Shown: positions 22,740 to 34,248 of the stretch, piece by piece
Layout: every line of letters begins with the position of its first letter
Position numbering within the stretch: the stretch's first letter is position 1
Assembly: GCA_027924585.1 (NCBI GenBank)
Contig: BSBM01001663.1
Location: 186,001 to 250,000, forward strand
Source: Larix kaempferi
Lineage: Eukaryota > Streptophyta > Pinopsida > Pinales > Pinaceae
Reading direction: 5' to 3'
Length of the DNA stretch: 64,000 bases
The notes under the pieces: generated by a model
Seen by the model: the letters and a program-made list of their open reading frames with translations, nothing else
What the model was told of the DNA's origin: nothing
Database searches by the model: none
Position numbers and translations under genes: made by a program

Positions 22740-23473
22740 TGTTGGAATATTCTCCTCATCATTTTTCAGATTTGCATCTCTGCATGCATCCAGTCATCAT
22801 GCATGCATTTGCATGCAACTACATGCATCCAGTCATCATTTTGGTGGTATCCCCAGCACCTATAGCCTAATTTCAGCTCCCTAGAGCCTGTCTTCAACCC
22901 CCAGTAACCATCCTACCTACTTGATGCGCCCTATTTGACTCTTCTGCATGAGACTACTAGGAGTTATCATTCAGTTAGAGCGCCTTATCCCACACACCAG
23001 GTGTTTGACAGTCAGTTAGAGCATTGATTGCTCATGCTAACTGCTTGTAGCTCCTATTTATCTAGTTATGGAGTGCCACTTGAACTTTTGACAGCCTCAT
23101 GCACCCTCCTTGGAGTCCCCATTCCCTGATTCATGCCTAGATGGTTCTGTTAGACTCAGTTAGACTCACTTGACTGGCCTTTGACCATTTATGACTGATA
23201 CTACTGATTGGATGATGTCTCCAATGTTGTCCAATATAGACTTTGAGCATGATTCAAATGACCTCCTTGTTTAATTCGAATTCTCATCACAATTATTGTA
23301 TTGTATTCACTATTTTTACAGTGCCAGCTCACAGTTGATCTATGATACTGCTATTCTCCATTTTCTGTGTTCATGAGTGATTATTGAGTGCTTTCTTCTC
23401 TTCTTCTCTGCACTTCTTGAGATTTTTGTGTGAGGCTTGTTACAGCTGTCAGATCCTAGTGCATATTATCACA
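22740..23473 (+). repeat. Copia-2 3' LTR (734 bp)
   Basis: Begins TGTTGGAATATTCTCC after the purine tract and ends TATTATCACA. It aligns with the 5' LTR along its length with many substitutions and two main gaps, so the insertion is old. Confidence 0.95.
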
Positions 23474-23478
23474 ATATG
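23474..23478. repeat. Target-site duplication of copia-2 (right)
   Basis: ATATG, identical to 11122-11126. Confidence 0.95.
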
Positions 23479-23939
23479 GAGTTGGGCTAATAGATAATTA
23501 ATTTAAAACATGCAAATGCAAATGATTTTAATTCAAAATTGAATTTTGATTCAATATTTAAAAATAGAGTATAATTTTGACAAAAAGTTAAATTATCTCC
23601 TCTATCATATCAAAATAAGAAAGATTATTTTATAATCAAAACACTTCATAAAGAAAATATTTATAACCAAAATAATTCACTAAACAAAGCAATTTCACAA
23701 CAAACCTCACATTAATTTGAAACTTTTTTCATAACTTTGTAAATCCTCTACACCATATTTTGAATATGTTGCAAGAAGTTATATTATACCAAAGACTTAA
23801 TTAGAGAGAGCTTCAAGACCTATATGTGTCCACCGGTCAACTCCTACTGCACCACACCTTGATAGCATGGGGATAGAGCATTGATCCAGCTATGAAGGTA
23901 GAAAGGGCATTTGGAAGCCAGGAGAGCCAAGCATAACTA
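23479..23939. other. AT-rich spacer
   Basis: No coding frame or repeat recognised; it is the genomic flank into which copia-2 inserted, leading into the copia-4 fragment. Confidence 0.4.
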
Positions 23940-24310
23940 ATTCCATGCCCGAGGGTTTTTTATAACAATTGATGAATTGGCTGACATATTCACAAATCCA
24001 TTAACAAAAGATATTTTTGGAACTCATAGAGATAATTTAGGCATTGTAAAATCTACAGTAGTCATCAATCGTAATTAAGAGGGAGTGTTAGAAATAGTAA
24101 TTAACTCTCACTTTAGCTTTAGTTCTATTATTAGAATTCAAGTTCAATTCATTTAATAAAGCATGCATGCATGAGCTTTAGTTAGGTTAGGGTTTTAATC
24201 TTTTAAATACTCCATCAGAGTTTCATTGTAATTGCATCAATTTGATCTTCCATTTATTAATAGTAAATATTGAAGAGTCGTAGCTCATTTTGCATAATAT
24301 TTTTGTTTAA
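23940..24310 (+). mobile_element. Copia-4 fragment: RNase H end, purine tract, LTR start
   Basis: A short coding remnant reads DELADIFTNPLTKDIFGTHRDN and LGIV, the terminal motif of copia RNase H, followed by a stop. The purine tract AATTAAGAGGGAG comes next, and an LTR starts TGTTAGAAATAG at 24086. The LTR has a GGTTAGGGTTTTAAT stretch and TATTAATAG near its end; the exact end is uncertain. Everything upstream of the RNase H end is missing. Confidence 0.75.
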
Positions 24311-24599
24311 TTATGCCTCCAACCTCCAGTGCACACCCAAGAGTGCCATCATCGATTGATCACCTCACAGTTCCTTCACACAAGGAGGAAATTCCTATGG
24401 TTTGTTATCACAGCTCGAACTATCCCTATCATCCTGTACGCACCTTCTTAATCTCTCATGTGATTTAGTCTTATGATCATGCATGCATCTACTATCCCTC
24501 GTCAAATTGTTCGTACTTGTCTTATCCCACTTGATGTCATGAGAGGCCTTTCCTCTCTCCATGAAGATATATGATGATGAATCTCCTCTATATGAGCCC

Positions 24600-26350
24600 C
24601 ATAGACATGGAGAAAGGAAATGAAACCCAGATATTGGCATGAGCCACCCCTCATTTTCCAATGCTTATTCTAATTGTCATTCTTAGGGAAATGGAGATTC
24701 TTGGTCCCATATTCCTTTTGTTCGTTCTTCATATTTCTATGGAATTTGATCATGATTTATTCGATCTAGGTGAAGGGTCTTTGCATCCATCTATACAACT
24801 CCTGTAATTATGGAATTGATCCAGGGGAGAGCATGGTCCTTTAAGATGCTATATTCCCAAATATTTATTTTCTTCACATTCCCCAAAATCTAGTATAGAT
24901 CCTTATGGAATAATTACCATGCTTCTTTGCACAGCTTCTAAATATAGGTTCCTTGGGATTTCTTGGGGGATTGGTCGATACACCTCAGCCAATTTCCTCC
25001 TAGATATTTCTTGTGAAGGTAACCTTTCACCCAACCCTATTTTCCAGAAATGATGCTCCACAAAATTTTATCTCCCAACGCTATTTGCAAGTTTTGGGTC
25101 ACGGATATGAAGCCCTCATTCATTAAAGGGGCCTCTAGCTATCTTCCATCTTACCAAATGCATCTTGCGATCATTTTTTCTACCTCCCGTCCATAGAAAA
25201 TGCTTAATGAACATAATTATTTGCTTATGGATTCATGTAGAGGAGAGGAGGACAGAGAATTGGAACAACGGGAGGGAGGAGAGAATAGATTTAATCAACG
25301 TAAGGAGATCTACCATATTGAGCTAGGAAGCTCTCGATTGCTTCATCTTTCTTTTAAATTTTTCCATAATTTATTTCCAGGTTGCTACATTTTGTTTCAC
25401 CTTTTCTATAACGATTCCTAGGTGTTTGAAATGGTCCCAATTGACCTTTCCATTTATCCCCATTTACCTTTAGATATTACTAACAATTCTCTACTCAAGG
25501 TTCCAACCATATATGTTGCTCCTCTTGAAGTTTACTTTGCTACTTGAGGCCTCACAGAAGGATTCCAACATTTATTTAAATATTTGAGTAATAATTATCA
25601 AATCCCCTCCAATTAGGAGGGTATCATCCTCAAATTGTGAGTGGTTTATCTTTTTGACCCTTCAACCAATTATTTTTACAAGAATATTGCCATTCAGTTT
25701 GGAGGCCTCTAGTTCTCTACATAAAGAGATACCATAATGCTATAAGAAGCCTTTCCTTAAACCGTTTGAGTATTTGAAAATGTTTGTAGCCATTCCATTA
25801 AGTAGTGGAGATACAAAAGGTTTCCCAATACAAGCTTTAATCCATCTTATAAAGTGATTTGAGAAGCCAAATTTGTTTAAAACATTATAGATAAATTCAT
25901 GGCTAACCCTATCAAAGGAATTAGCCATGTCCATCTTGATTATCATACCTTTTTTCTCCATGGATTCTACAAGAATGAATGGCCTCTTGCACTAGGACGA
26001 TGTTGTCTAAGATTTGTCGCTTTTGGAAGAATTCCACTTGGTTAGCTGAGATGATGTCGGGTAGACAAGTCTTAAGCCTCTTGGTGAGGATATTTGTTAT
26101 GATCTTGTACAAGACATTGAAAAATGATATGGTCCTAAACTTGTCAAATGATCGAGGGGAGTCTCTGATGGGAAGATTCCTTGGGGATCAAATCCAAAAA
26201 TGATGAATTGATCGCACCCCCCAACTTTGGTTTTTGTTGTGTGTATTTGAAAATTCTCATGGGGTCCCTCTTGATGGTTCTCTACAATAACTCGTAGAAG
26301 TGAATTGTAAACACATCTAAGTCATAGCCTTGTCAAGCTCCATTCCCTAA
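24600..26350 (-). pseudogene. L1A ORF2 reverse transcriptase and C-terminal region
   Basis: Minus-strand fragments include GYDLDVFTIHFYELL and INSSFL, then FRTISFFNVLYKIITNILTK, DIISANQVEFFQKRQILDNI and KMDMANSFDRVSHEF (catalytic Asp). HSQFEDDTLLIGGD follows; it is the FADD active-site box with Ala replaced by Glu. Further on come ESFCEASSSKVN, FIKHFLWTGGRKNDRKMHLVRWK and HIRDPKLAN, the usual post-RT region of plant L1 elements. At least eight stops or frame changes make it non-functional. Confidence 0.88.
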
Positions 26351-26480
26351 ATGGTGTATTTCAGCTCCTCCTTCGAGATACTTTGGCTTAATTTTGAGTT
26401 TGTACCCAAGCCAATGAGAGAGGGTATGTTTTGAAGCATCCAATGGCCCCATCCTTATCTGCATCCACATCTTTGTATAA

Positions 26481-26485
26481 CTTGT
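26481..26485. repeat. Target-site duplication of the gypsy element (left)
   Basis: CTTGT before TGATGCAGGGG; its copy is at 33034-33038. Confidence 0.93.
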
Positions 26486-27443
26486 TGATGCAGGGGCATC
26501 GGGACCTAGGAAAATCAGTCGAAGTTGATCGACCGAAGGGAGCCAACCAGCGGGAGTGTCGATGACCACTGGTGCGGGGAGTAGGTTGACTTGTCAAAGT
26601 CAGCAAGTCGAGTAGAAACAGTCGTAGTGCGGCCAACTGAAGGATCAACGGATGTCGCGAGAGGTCGAGAATCGACGAGAAGGGTCGACAAAAGACGAGC
26701 AACATAGGAGGTCGGGTAGTCGACAAGAGGTCAAACTACGACACGACAGGGTTTGACGAAGCCAAGTATAATGGGAAGGAGTGAACTGACAAGACGGTCG
26801 AGATGTGACTGACTATTGTAGCAGGGTCAGAAGGACAAAAAGTCAAGGGATTGTACCAGTAGCCGTTCGGGGTTGCTGAGGAAGTTATTACAGTTATTGT
26901 GAGTTAGTGAAGGACCTGACAGAGGACATCATGGTCAGAGGCTGTGCAGCACGGATGGAAGCTGACAGTGCAGATTCACAGGATTTGGACAAGATCGCTG
27001 AATAGAGGGAACGCATGTCTCGAGATTATAATAATATTGGAAACAGCACTCGCAGAGTAGAAGAGGAGGAGAAGGCCTTTAGTCTAGACACTGTTGGGCA
27101 GGATAGCATAACAAAGCGCAGAGCCGAGCAAGTTGTGCAGAGTCACGCTGGCCGAGTGCAGAGTGTTGAGATCGAACCATAGCTCAGAGTTCAGTGGAGA
27201 ACCAGGAGAGGGCGAGGTCGACACACAGGTAGAACACACCATAGTTACTTCTAAGTTGTAACGGCTGAGGCTGATTGTAGTTAGTTATTTGCTTACAGTT
27301 ATTCTTATATTGTAACTGTTTTCAGAGAAGTAATATAAGACGATCCAGGCATCTTGTTCTACACCTTGTTTGTGTGAGCATTGTGGTTTGTGTCATGTGT
27401 ATTGTTAAGCAAGAACCTTATTTCCGTAAGGCGACTTGCATCA
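26486..27443 (+). repeat. Gypsy 5' LTR (958 bp)
   Basis: TGATGC to GCATCA. The first third is dense in GTCGA/TCGAC phrases, which partly account for the many CpG transitions between the two LTRs. Confidence 0.95.
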
Positions 27444-27445
27444 GT

Positions 27446-27458
27446 TGGTATCAGAGCC
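27446..27458 (+). other. Gypsy primer-binding site (with a partial duplicate at 27512)
   Basis: TGGTATCAGAGCC, complementary to initiator tRNA-Met, two bases after the LTR. A second TTGGTATCAGGATCT in the same context (GACTTGCGTCAG before it) lies about 66 bp downstream, suggesting a small tandem duplication of the LTR-end and primer-site junction. Confidence 0.9.
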
Positions 27459-27557
27459 TAGAAGTGAGTCTGGTTGGAGAAGAAGACTATACCGACTTGA
27501 CTTGCGTCAGTTGGTATCAGGATCTAAAAGTGTGAGGATTTTCAGCAAAAGTTGAAG

Positions 27558-28760
27558 ATGGCTCATAGAGGCATTAATGTCGGAGGACGAAGAGTGCATG
27601 GCGTAGCAGCCATCACAGTGGATCATGAGATGTTCGACGAATGCGTCCAAGCAATGCGAACTTTGACAAATGAAGTCGCAGCGATCAAAGAAAACCAAAG
27701 GCGTGGTTGCATTCCTGAAGCACTAGACCACAACGATGAGGAATTCAAGGAAGTGGAAGCTCGGGAAGCCGCAGCAGAAGAACCAGAGGAGAAACTCATC
27801 AAGCTTCTGACAGAAATGAGAGGTCGGGCGAAGATAGATGTGCATACGTACTTGGGAAGCCTGGACCCAGAAGACTTGATCGACTCGTTCAGAGAGATGG
27901 AGAAATATTTTTATGTAGAGCAGATCGAGGATCCTAAATAGGTTAAGACTACATGTTTACGGTTGAAGGGTCATGCCTCGTTGTGGTGGGACAATGTACA
28001 GGCTGATAGACTCAAGAAAGGAAAAGAGAAAATCAAATTTTGGGACAAAATGGTTGCCAAGCTGAAGGGAAAGTTCTTGCCAAATGACTATGCGATTTCC
28101 TTGTTTAGGAAATTATGGAACTTTCGACAGAAAGAGATGACCGCGAAGGAGCACACGGAGGATTTCTACCGATTGTCGATTTGGTCAGGACAGACTGATG
28201 AAGGAGAAGAAGCTGTCGCCAGGTATGTAAATGGCCTAAAATATGCTGTTCAGGATGAACTCAGCATGTCGAGGTTTTGAGTAGTCGGAGAAGCCTATCA
28301 GTTATCTCTGAAGGCAAAAAAGAAACTGTCAAGGAAGTCCACAGTGACGAGAGGCAGGATGACTAGTCGAGGTGGAAAGACTGTCTCCATGAAAGGTCAA
28401 GGCAGCGGCTACAAGAAAGAAGGTGTCGAAGATAGTCGATGCACAGAAGGGAGATCGACGAAGGTAAGAGTGCATGAGAACCGACGCGATGGTCGTGAGA
28501 ACCATAGTCGAGGTGCGTATAGTTGAAGTGGTCCATCCGACAAGAAAGGAGCTAGCAGACCAGCCATAATCTGTTACAAATGCCGTGGAATGGGTCATAA
28601 GGCATATGAATACCCAGAAAACCTACATGCTACAGAAGAGTCGAAACCCACACGTTGAAAGGATGAGCAAGTCAACGAGAGGGAAGAGTCGGCATCAGAT
28701 AGCAGTGGAGGTGAGAAAAGGAAGAATCAGAATTTGATGGTTCAGAGAGCTTTGATCTAG
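27558..28760 (+). pseudogene. Gypsy gag with zinc knuckle
   Basis: The likely start is ATG 27558 (MAHRGINVGGRRVHG). The capsid-type domain reads HTYLGSLDPEDLIDSFREMEKYF, a TAG at 27940, then HASLWWDNVQADRLKKG, FWDKMVAKLKGKFLP and KEHTEDFYRL. Further TGA stops are at 28278, about 28524 and about 28656. The zinc knuckle near 28573 is CYKCRGMGHKAYEY, with the last Cys of the CCHC box changed to Tyr. All the stops can be read as single C-to-T changes of CAG or CGA. Confidence 0.88.
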
Positions 28761-28789
28761 GAAGATCAACGTGACCCGATGGAACCAGC

Positions 28790-29160
28790 ACAATGGAAGG
28801 TGATCTTTCAAACAAAGGTGCGAATCAAAGAATGGCATTGCAAGACCATAGTTGATGGCGGGAGTACAGAGAATCTTGTGTCAACAGAAGTCATTGACAA
28901 TATCGGGTTGAAGTGTCGATAACACCCACACCCTTACAAGATCTCATGGTTGCAGAAAGGACACCATGTTAAGGTGGGCAGACAGTGCCTGATTAACTTC
29001 AGAGTTAACGGATTAGAGGACAACGTACTATGTGATGTAGTTCCCATGGATGCATGCCATCTGTTGCTAGGGAGACCATGGCAATATGATCGAAAGATGA
29101 TCTATGATGGTTGAGCTAACACAGTCACAGTGTAGAAGAATGGCATGAAAAGGACTCTTA
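28790..29160 (+). pseudogene. Gypsy aspartic protease
   Basis: The frame contains KTIVDGGSTENLVSTEVIDNIGL (about 28840-28915), the DGGS-type catalytic loop used by plant chromovirus-like proteases, then a TAA, WLQKGHHVKVGRQCLINF and ACHLLLGRPWQYD. Stops interrupt it near 28921, 29113 and 29134. The protease would cut Gag-Pol into its parts. Confidence 0.82.
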
Positions 29161-30700
29161 AGCCAAGGCGAGGAGAGCTAGTCGACAGTAAGGACGGCGA
29201 GAGCATTCTTTGGGAGAAGCGAGTGTTGATGAGCTCGGCCAAGGAATTCCTCACAGAGGAGGAAAAGCAGTCGGGATGTTTTGCAATCATTCCGAAGGGA
29301 CCATATGTCGATGGAACGACCAATAGGGAGAGCATTCCGGTTGAATTCGAGAAGTTGCTCGAAGAATTCCAGGACATAATGGATGAAGAGAAACCGACGG
29401 GATTGCCGCTGACCAGGAGCATATCCCATTAGATCGACTTGATTCCAGGGTCGAGTCTACCAAACAAAGAACCATATAGGATGAGTCCAGTAGAAGGACA
29501 TGAGCTCAACCAACAGGTCCAAGATTTGTTGGACAGGGGATTGATCCGAGAAAGTTTGAGCCCGTGTGCAGTACCAGCGGTATTGACACCTAAGAAAGGC
29601 GGGGAATGGAGGATGTGTACCGATTCCAGAGCCATAAACAAGATCATGATCAAGTATCAATTTCCATTTCCAAGGATGGATGACTTGATGGATTTCCTGA
29701 GTGGAGCGACATACTTCACGAAGTTAGACCTGAAGAGTGGATATCACCAGATCAGGGTCAGAGAAGGAGATGAATGGAAGACAACATTCAAGACAAGAGA
29801 AGGGTTATATGCATGGTTAGTCATGCCATTCGGATTGACTAATGCACCCAGTACATTCATGAGACTGATGAATGAAGTACTGAAACCATTCTTGGGAAAG
29901 TTTGTCGTAGTCTATCTAGACGACATTCTGATTTTCAGTCGAACCAATTCCGAGCACTTGGAGCATGTTTGACAGGTATTGCAGAAATTGCAGGAAGAGA
30001 AGCTAATGATTAACCTGCAAAAGTGTTTCTTCATGAAGAAGGAATTAGTGTACTTGGGATTTGTGATTTCAGGTAAAGGGTTGGAGATGGACCCAGAGAA
30101 GGTGAAGGCAATAGTAGATTGGTCGGAACCGACAAGTACGAGTGCAGTGAGAAGTTTCCATGGACTTGCTAGTTTCTACCAGAAGTTCATTCGGGGATTC
30201 AATCAGATTTGTGCACCATTGACATAATGCATGAGAAAGGGCGAGTTCAAGTGGATGTATAAGGCCCAGGAAGATTTCGACAAATTGAAGGAAAAGGTCA
30301 CTGAGAGCCCAGTGTTGGTGCTCACAAACTTTGACAAGGTTTTCCAGGTCGATTGTAATGCAAGTGGAACAGCAATTGGAGCAGTGTTGAGCGAGGAAGG
30401 ATGACCAATTGCATACTTCAGTGAAAAACTGAGTGGAGCGAAGCAGAAATATTTGGTTTATGACTAAGAATTCTATGCTATTATACAAGAATTGAAGAAA
30501 TGGAGGCATTATTTGTTGCCACAATAATTTTTGTTGTATACCGATCATCAAGCGCTGAGGTATCTGAATACTCAGTCGAAGTTGGATCAGAGACACATGA
30601 AATGGGTGGAACTACTCCAGAGGTATACGTTCATGTTGAGACATAGTCGGGCAAGTCGAACAAAGTGGCTGACGTGTTGAGCAGGCGGGTTGCACTGTTG
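29161..30700 (+). pseudogene. Gypsy reverse transcriptase and RNase H
   Basis: Reverse transcriptase spans [66 protein letters not shown] and [13 protein letters not shown] (active site YLDD intact). Then LQKCFFMKKELVYLGFVIS and GLASFYQKFIRGF follow. RNase H is readable as DCNASGTAIGAVLSEEG, AYFSEKLSGAKQKY, YAIIQELKKWRHYL and YTDHQALRYL. There are six or so stops and a one-base loss near 30647. Confidence 0.92.
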
Positions 30701-32118
30701 AGCACAATGACTGTTCAGGCCTCAGGGATAGAGTCGATAAAGATGTAGTATGAGACCGACAAAGATTTTGCAAAGGCATGGAAGGTGTGTCGTGAGCCTT
30801 GGAGCACTAACAAGAATCCATATTTGAGTTACCTCATTCAAGAAGGTTACCTATTCAGGGGAACTCAGTTATGCATTCCCAGAGGATCAGTGAGAGAGAA
30901 CCTAATCTGAGAATTTCACAATGGTGGGTTAGCAGGGCACTTTGGGATTGACAAGACCAAAGCATTGATCGACGGGAAGTATTTCTGGCCAAGAATGTCG
31001 ACGGATGTTAGAAAATGGGTTCAACAATGTCAAGTTTTCTAGTTGGAAAAAGGAAGGAGTCAGAACACGGGGTTGTATACACCGTTACCGGTACCAGAGA
31101 ACTCGTGGGAGCATCTTAGCATGGATTTTGTGCTAGGATTACCCAGGACTCAACAGGGAAATGACTCAATATTTGTTGTAGTCGATAGATTTTTGAAGAT
31201 GGCACATTTCATACCATGTAAGAAGACAAGTGATGCCACAGGAATCGTTGTACTATTCTTTAGGGAAGCAGTCAGGTTGCATGGGTTGCCAAAGAGTATC
31301 ACGTCGGATAGGGATACGAAGTTCATGGAGCATTTCTGGAGGACCCTATGGAAGAAACTCGACACAGAGTTAGAGTTTAGTTCGGCATATCATCCACAGA
31401 CGGACAGACAAACCAAGGTTGTAAACATAAGTTTGGGAAACCTTCTGAGATCTTTAGTAGCCGACAGACCCAAGCAGTGGGAGAATGTGTTGGCACAGGA
31501 AGAGTTTGCATATAACAATTCTGTGAATCGATCAACGGGATTGAGTCCATTCCAGATTGTTCAAGGGAGGAGTCCACATGTAGTGGCAGATCTGGTCGAA
31601 TTGCCAACAGAAATCAAGAAGAGCGCAGATGCAGAATCATTCACAGAGCATATGCATGAAGTTCATGAAAATGTGCGAAAGCGCATCGAGAAGAGTAACG
31701 CGGCCTACAAGTTGAGAGCTGACCATGCAAGATTTTGAAGAAGATTTCAGACAATGCCTATGTGTTGGAATTGCTGGAAGGCTTGAACATTTCAGCAACG
31801 TTCAACGTCTCAGACCTGTATAAATTTGAAGAAGGGCCAAGCAGCAATCAAGGGGAAGGAACCAATATCGACTGGACAGGACAGATCCCAGACCGACATA
31901 AAGAAGGAATCGTAGAACTAATCGATGAATGCGAAATAGGGCGTACCCATAGATCACGCATGAAGGAATACTTGGTGCGATGGACAAATGACGAGTTGCA
32001 GGAAGCAACATGGATTTCTGAAGAGGAGTTCAGGAGACTGACGGAGCAGTCAAATTATTTTTCACCTGGGGAGACTGATGCAGGGGCATCAGGACCTAGG
32101 AATATCAGTAGAAGTTGA
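30700..32118 (+). pseudogene. Gypsy integrase with C-terminal chromodomain
   Basis: The zinc-binding N-terminus (FHNGGLAGHFG and WVQQCQVF) has its last Cys changed to Phe. The core has MDFVLGLP (first Asp), TSDRDTKFMEHFW (second Asp) and AYHPQTDRQTKVVN, where the third catalytic residue, Glu, is Lys. The tail reads ISDNAYVLELL and a chromodomain: IVELIDECEIGR, YLVRWTNDELQEATW. Chromodomains steer chromovirus integration to marked chromatin. The frame runs about 43 bp into the 3' LTR before its stop at 32116. The active-site change makes the enzyme dead even apart from the stops. Confidence 0.92.
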
Positions 32119-33033
32119 TCAACCGAAGGGAGCCGACCAGTGGGAGTGTCAATGACCACTGGTGCGGGGAGCAAGTTGACTTGTCGAAGTCAGCAAGTCA
32201 AGCAGAAACAGTTGGAGTGCGGCCGACTGAAGGATCAACGGATGTCGCGATAGGTTGAGAATCGACAGGAAGGGTCGACAAAAGATGAGAAACATAGGAG
32301 GTCGGGTAGTCGACAAGAGGTCGAACTACGACACGATAGGGTTTGATGAAGCCAAGTATAATGGGAAGGATTGAACCGATGAGATGGTCGAGATGTGATT
32401 GACTGTTGTAGTAGGGTCAGAAGGACATAAAGTCAAGGGATTGTACCAGTAGTCGTTCGAGGTTTCTAAGGAAGATATTATAGTTATTGCGAGTTGGTGA
32501 AGGACTTGACAGAGAACGTCATGGTCAGAGGCTGTGCAGCACGGATGGAAGCTGACAGTGCAGATTCGCAAGATTTGGACAAGATCGACGAATAGAGGGA
32601 ACGCGTGTCTCGGGATTGTAATAATCTTGGAAACAACACCCACAAAGTATAAGAGCAGGAGAAGGCCTTCATTCTAGACACTATTGGGCAGGATAGCAGA
32701 ACAGAGCGCAGAGCTGAGCAAGTTGTGCAAAGTCATGTTGGCCGAGTGCAAAGTGTTGAGATCGAACCATAGCTCAGAGATCTGTGGAGAACCAGGAGAG
32801 GGTGAGGTCGACACACAGGGAGAAGACATCACAGTTACTTCTAAGTTGTAATAGCTGAGGCCGATTGTAGTTAGTTATTTGCTTACAGTTATTCTTATAT
32901 TGTAAGCGTTTTCAGAGAAGTAATATAAGTCGATCCAGGCATCTTGTTCTATACCTTGTTTGTGTGAGCATTGTGGTTTGTGTCGTGTGTATTGTTAAGC
33001 AAGAACCTTATTTCCATAAGGTGACTTGCGTCA
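32076..33033 (+). repeat. Gypsy 3' LTR (958 bp)
   Basis: Same length as the 5' copy. Preceded by the purine-rich CCTGGGGAGAC and followed by CTTGT (33034-33038), the right target duplication, after which L1A resumes. Confidence 0.95.
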
Positions 33034-33253
33034 CTTGTTGAAGTGTTGGAAGGTTTCCTCAATTTTTTTGAAATATTTTGTTTTATCCCCATTTGATTCT
33101 GGGATCTCCATAACTGTTTTGTGATGAAGCCAAGCCTAGATTTATTTATGGTATAAGGAGGTATTCCTCCACCCTACTTTAAGCCATGCATTCCTTGATT
33201 TTAGTATATAATATTCTTATTCCTTCCTACATGCCTTGTGAAAATTATTTTTT

Positions 33254-34248
33254 CATATGCTCCTCTTTTTGCAGGTCTAATTCAGTGATTTCTTTCTTCT
33301 CCATTTATGTTTGATGTTTCTATAACTCAGCTTTCCAGTCCTTTCTTTCCTAGATTGGGGGATTTAGCTGAGTTTTGGCCTAAGTATTTAGCGTTTTTTT
33401 AGGAAGCTCATATTTTCTTCCTAGAGAAAGAAGTGTGATCCCTTAAATTATGAGTTCCAAGATGAGGAAACTAAGGAACAAAACCCTTCCTTTTCCCCCA
33501 TATTGGATTGTAATGGAAGGGGATTGGACCTAGGTTTGGTTCCTCTTCCAAAACTAGGGAGATTGCTTTGTGATATGAAACGTTTGTTGTCAAGATTTCC
33601 AAAGACAATGGAAGACCTGTCATGAATAAAGAGCTTTCACTTGGAATCTATCCATATGAGCAACAACATACACTAATAATGATCACTTATTTTTCCAATT
33701 GTATATTTTCTCTTGGGCTTGAGGTCTATTAAGTCAAAGAGTTGGAATAAATCCTCCACGACTTCCCTAAATAGTCCCAGACCATAGATCCCCATGTTTT
33801 CCTTCTTATCTAAGGTAATATTAAGATCATTAGCTAGGATTGTTTTGACATTCAAGTCCTTGGCATTTCAATTTAGAAGGAAGTTCCAACACTCTTTTCT
33901 ATCTTGATATTGGGTAGGGACATAGACATTAAACACCAATACCTATTTTTGATATTGGAGATTTGTTAAGGAACTAAGAATACAATGTTGAGAGGCCTCT
34001 AAGTAGTTGAGGATGACCTTTATTTAACTAGGTAAAGTGGTGATACCTCTTGATGCTCCTCTAGATATTATTGCCATTTCAATGCTTCCTTTCCAATTTT
34101 TCCAAGATTTGCTAAGGATTTCTTGTTCCTCAATTGTGTTCTCACGGATCAGTAAAAGATCGGGTCTTTCCATTCTAATGATGTCTCCTAAGGATTATTC
34201 TTTTCTTTTTATACCCATTCCTCTACTATTCTATACGATTATTTTCAT
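33254..34248 (-). pseudogene. L1A ORF2 start: AP-type endonuclease
   Basis: ORF2 starts at ATG 34248 with MKIIV, a TAG in place of Trp, then NSRGMG, the N-terminal motif of L1 endonucleases. Further fragments read FNVYVPTQYQD, TILANDLNITLDKKENMG and LFQLFDLIDLKPKRK. The endonuclease nicks target DNA to prime reverse transcription. Several frame changes break it. Confidence 0.82.

Larger units (their letters stand above)
11127..23473 (+). mobile_element. Copia-2, Ty1/copia element carrying a nested copia-3
   Basis: LTRs at 11127-11897 and 22740-23473 start TGTTGGAATATTCT and end TATCACA. A primer-binding site follows the first LTR and a purine tract precedes the second. The target duplication ATATG is perfect. 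The internal region reads gag, protease, GAG-pre-integrase, then reverse transcriptase and RNase H, without an integrase core. RNase H is interrupted by copia-3 (15312-22420) with its own target duplication. Stops and a frameshift show that it is dead. Confidence 0.96.
24400..26485 (-). mobile_element. L1A, 3' half of an L1-type LINE
   Basis: On the minus strand the reverse transcriptase and the region after it are readable in broken frames. At 26485 the element is cut by the gypsy insertion and continues at 33034. The low-coordinate end is not sharply defined and no poly-T tract is obvious. Confidence 0.85.
26486..33033 (+). mobile_element. Ty3/gypsy chromovirus inserted in L1A
   Basis: Two 958-bp LTRs (26486-27443 and 32076-33033) begin TGATGCAGGGGCATC and end GACTTGC(A/G)TCA, with target duplication CTTGT. 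Between them lie a primer site, gag with zinc knuckle, protease, reverse transcriptase, RNase H, integrase and a C-terminal chromodomain. The pol order (RT before integrase) and the chromodomain place it among Ty3/gypsy chromoviruses. About twenty in-frame stops are present. The LTRs differ by roughly 5% by eye, mostly transitions. Confidence 0.96.

Noticed and set aside
26388-26726. 112-codon minus-strand frame over the gypsy LTR start
   Set aside because: It spans the LINE-LTR junction and has no domain; a shadow of LTR sequence.
27940-31737. Stop-codon recoding in the gypsy pol
   Set aside because: Stops of all three kinds appear at Gln and Arg positions and catalytic residues are mutated as well, so decay explains them better.
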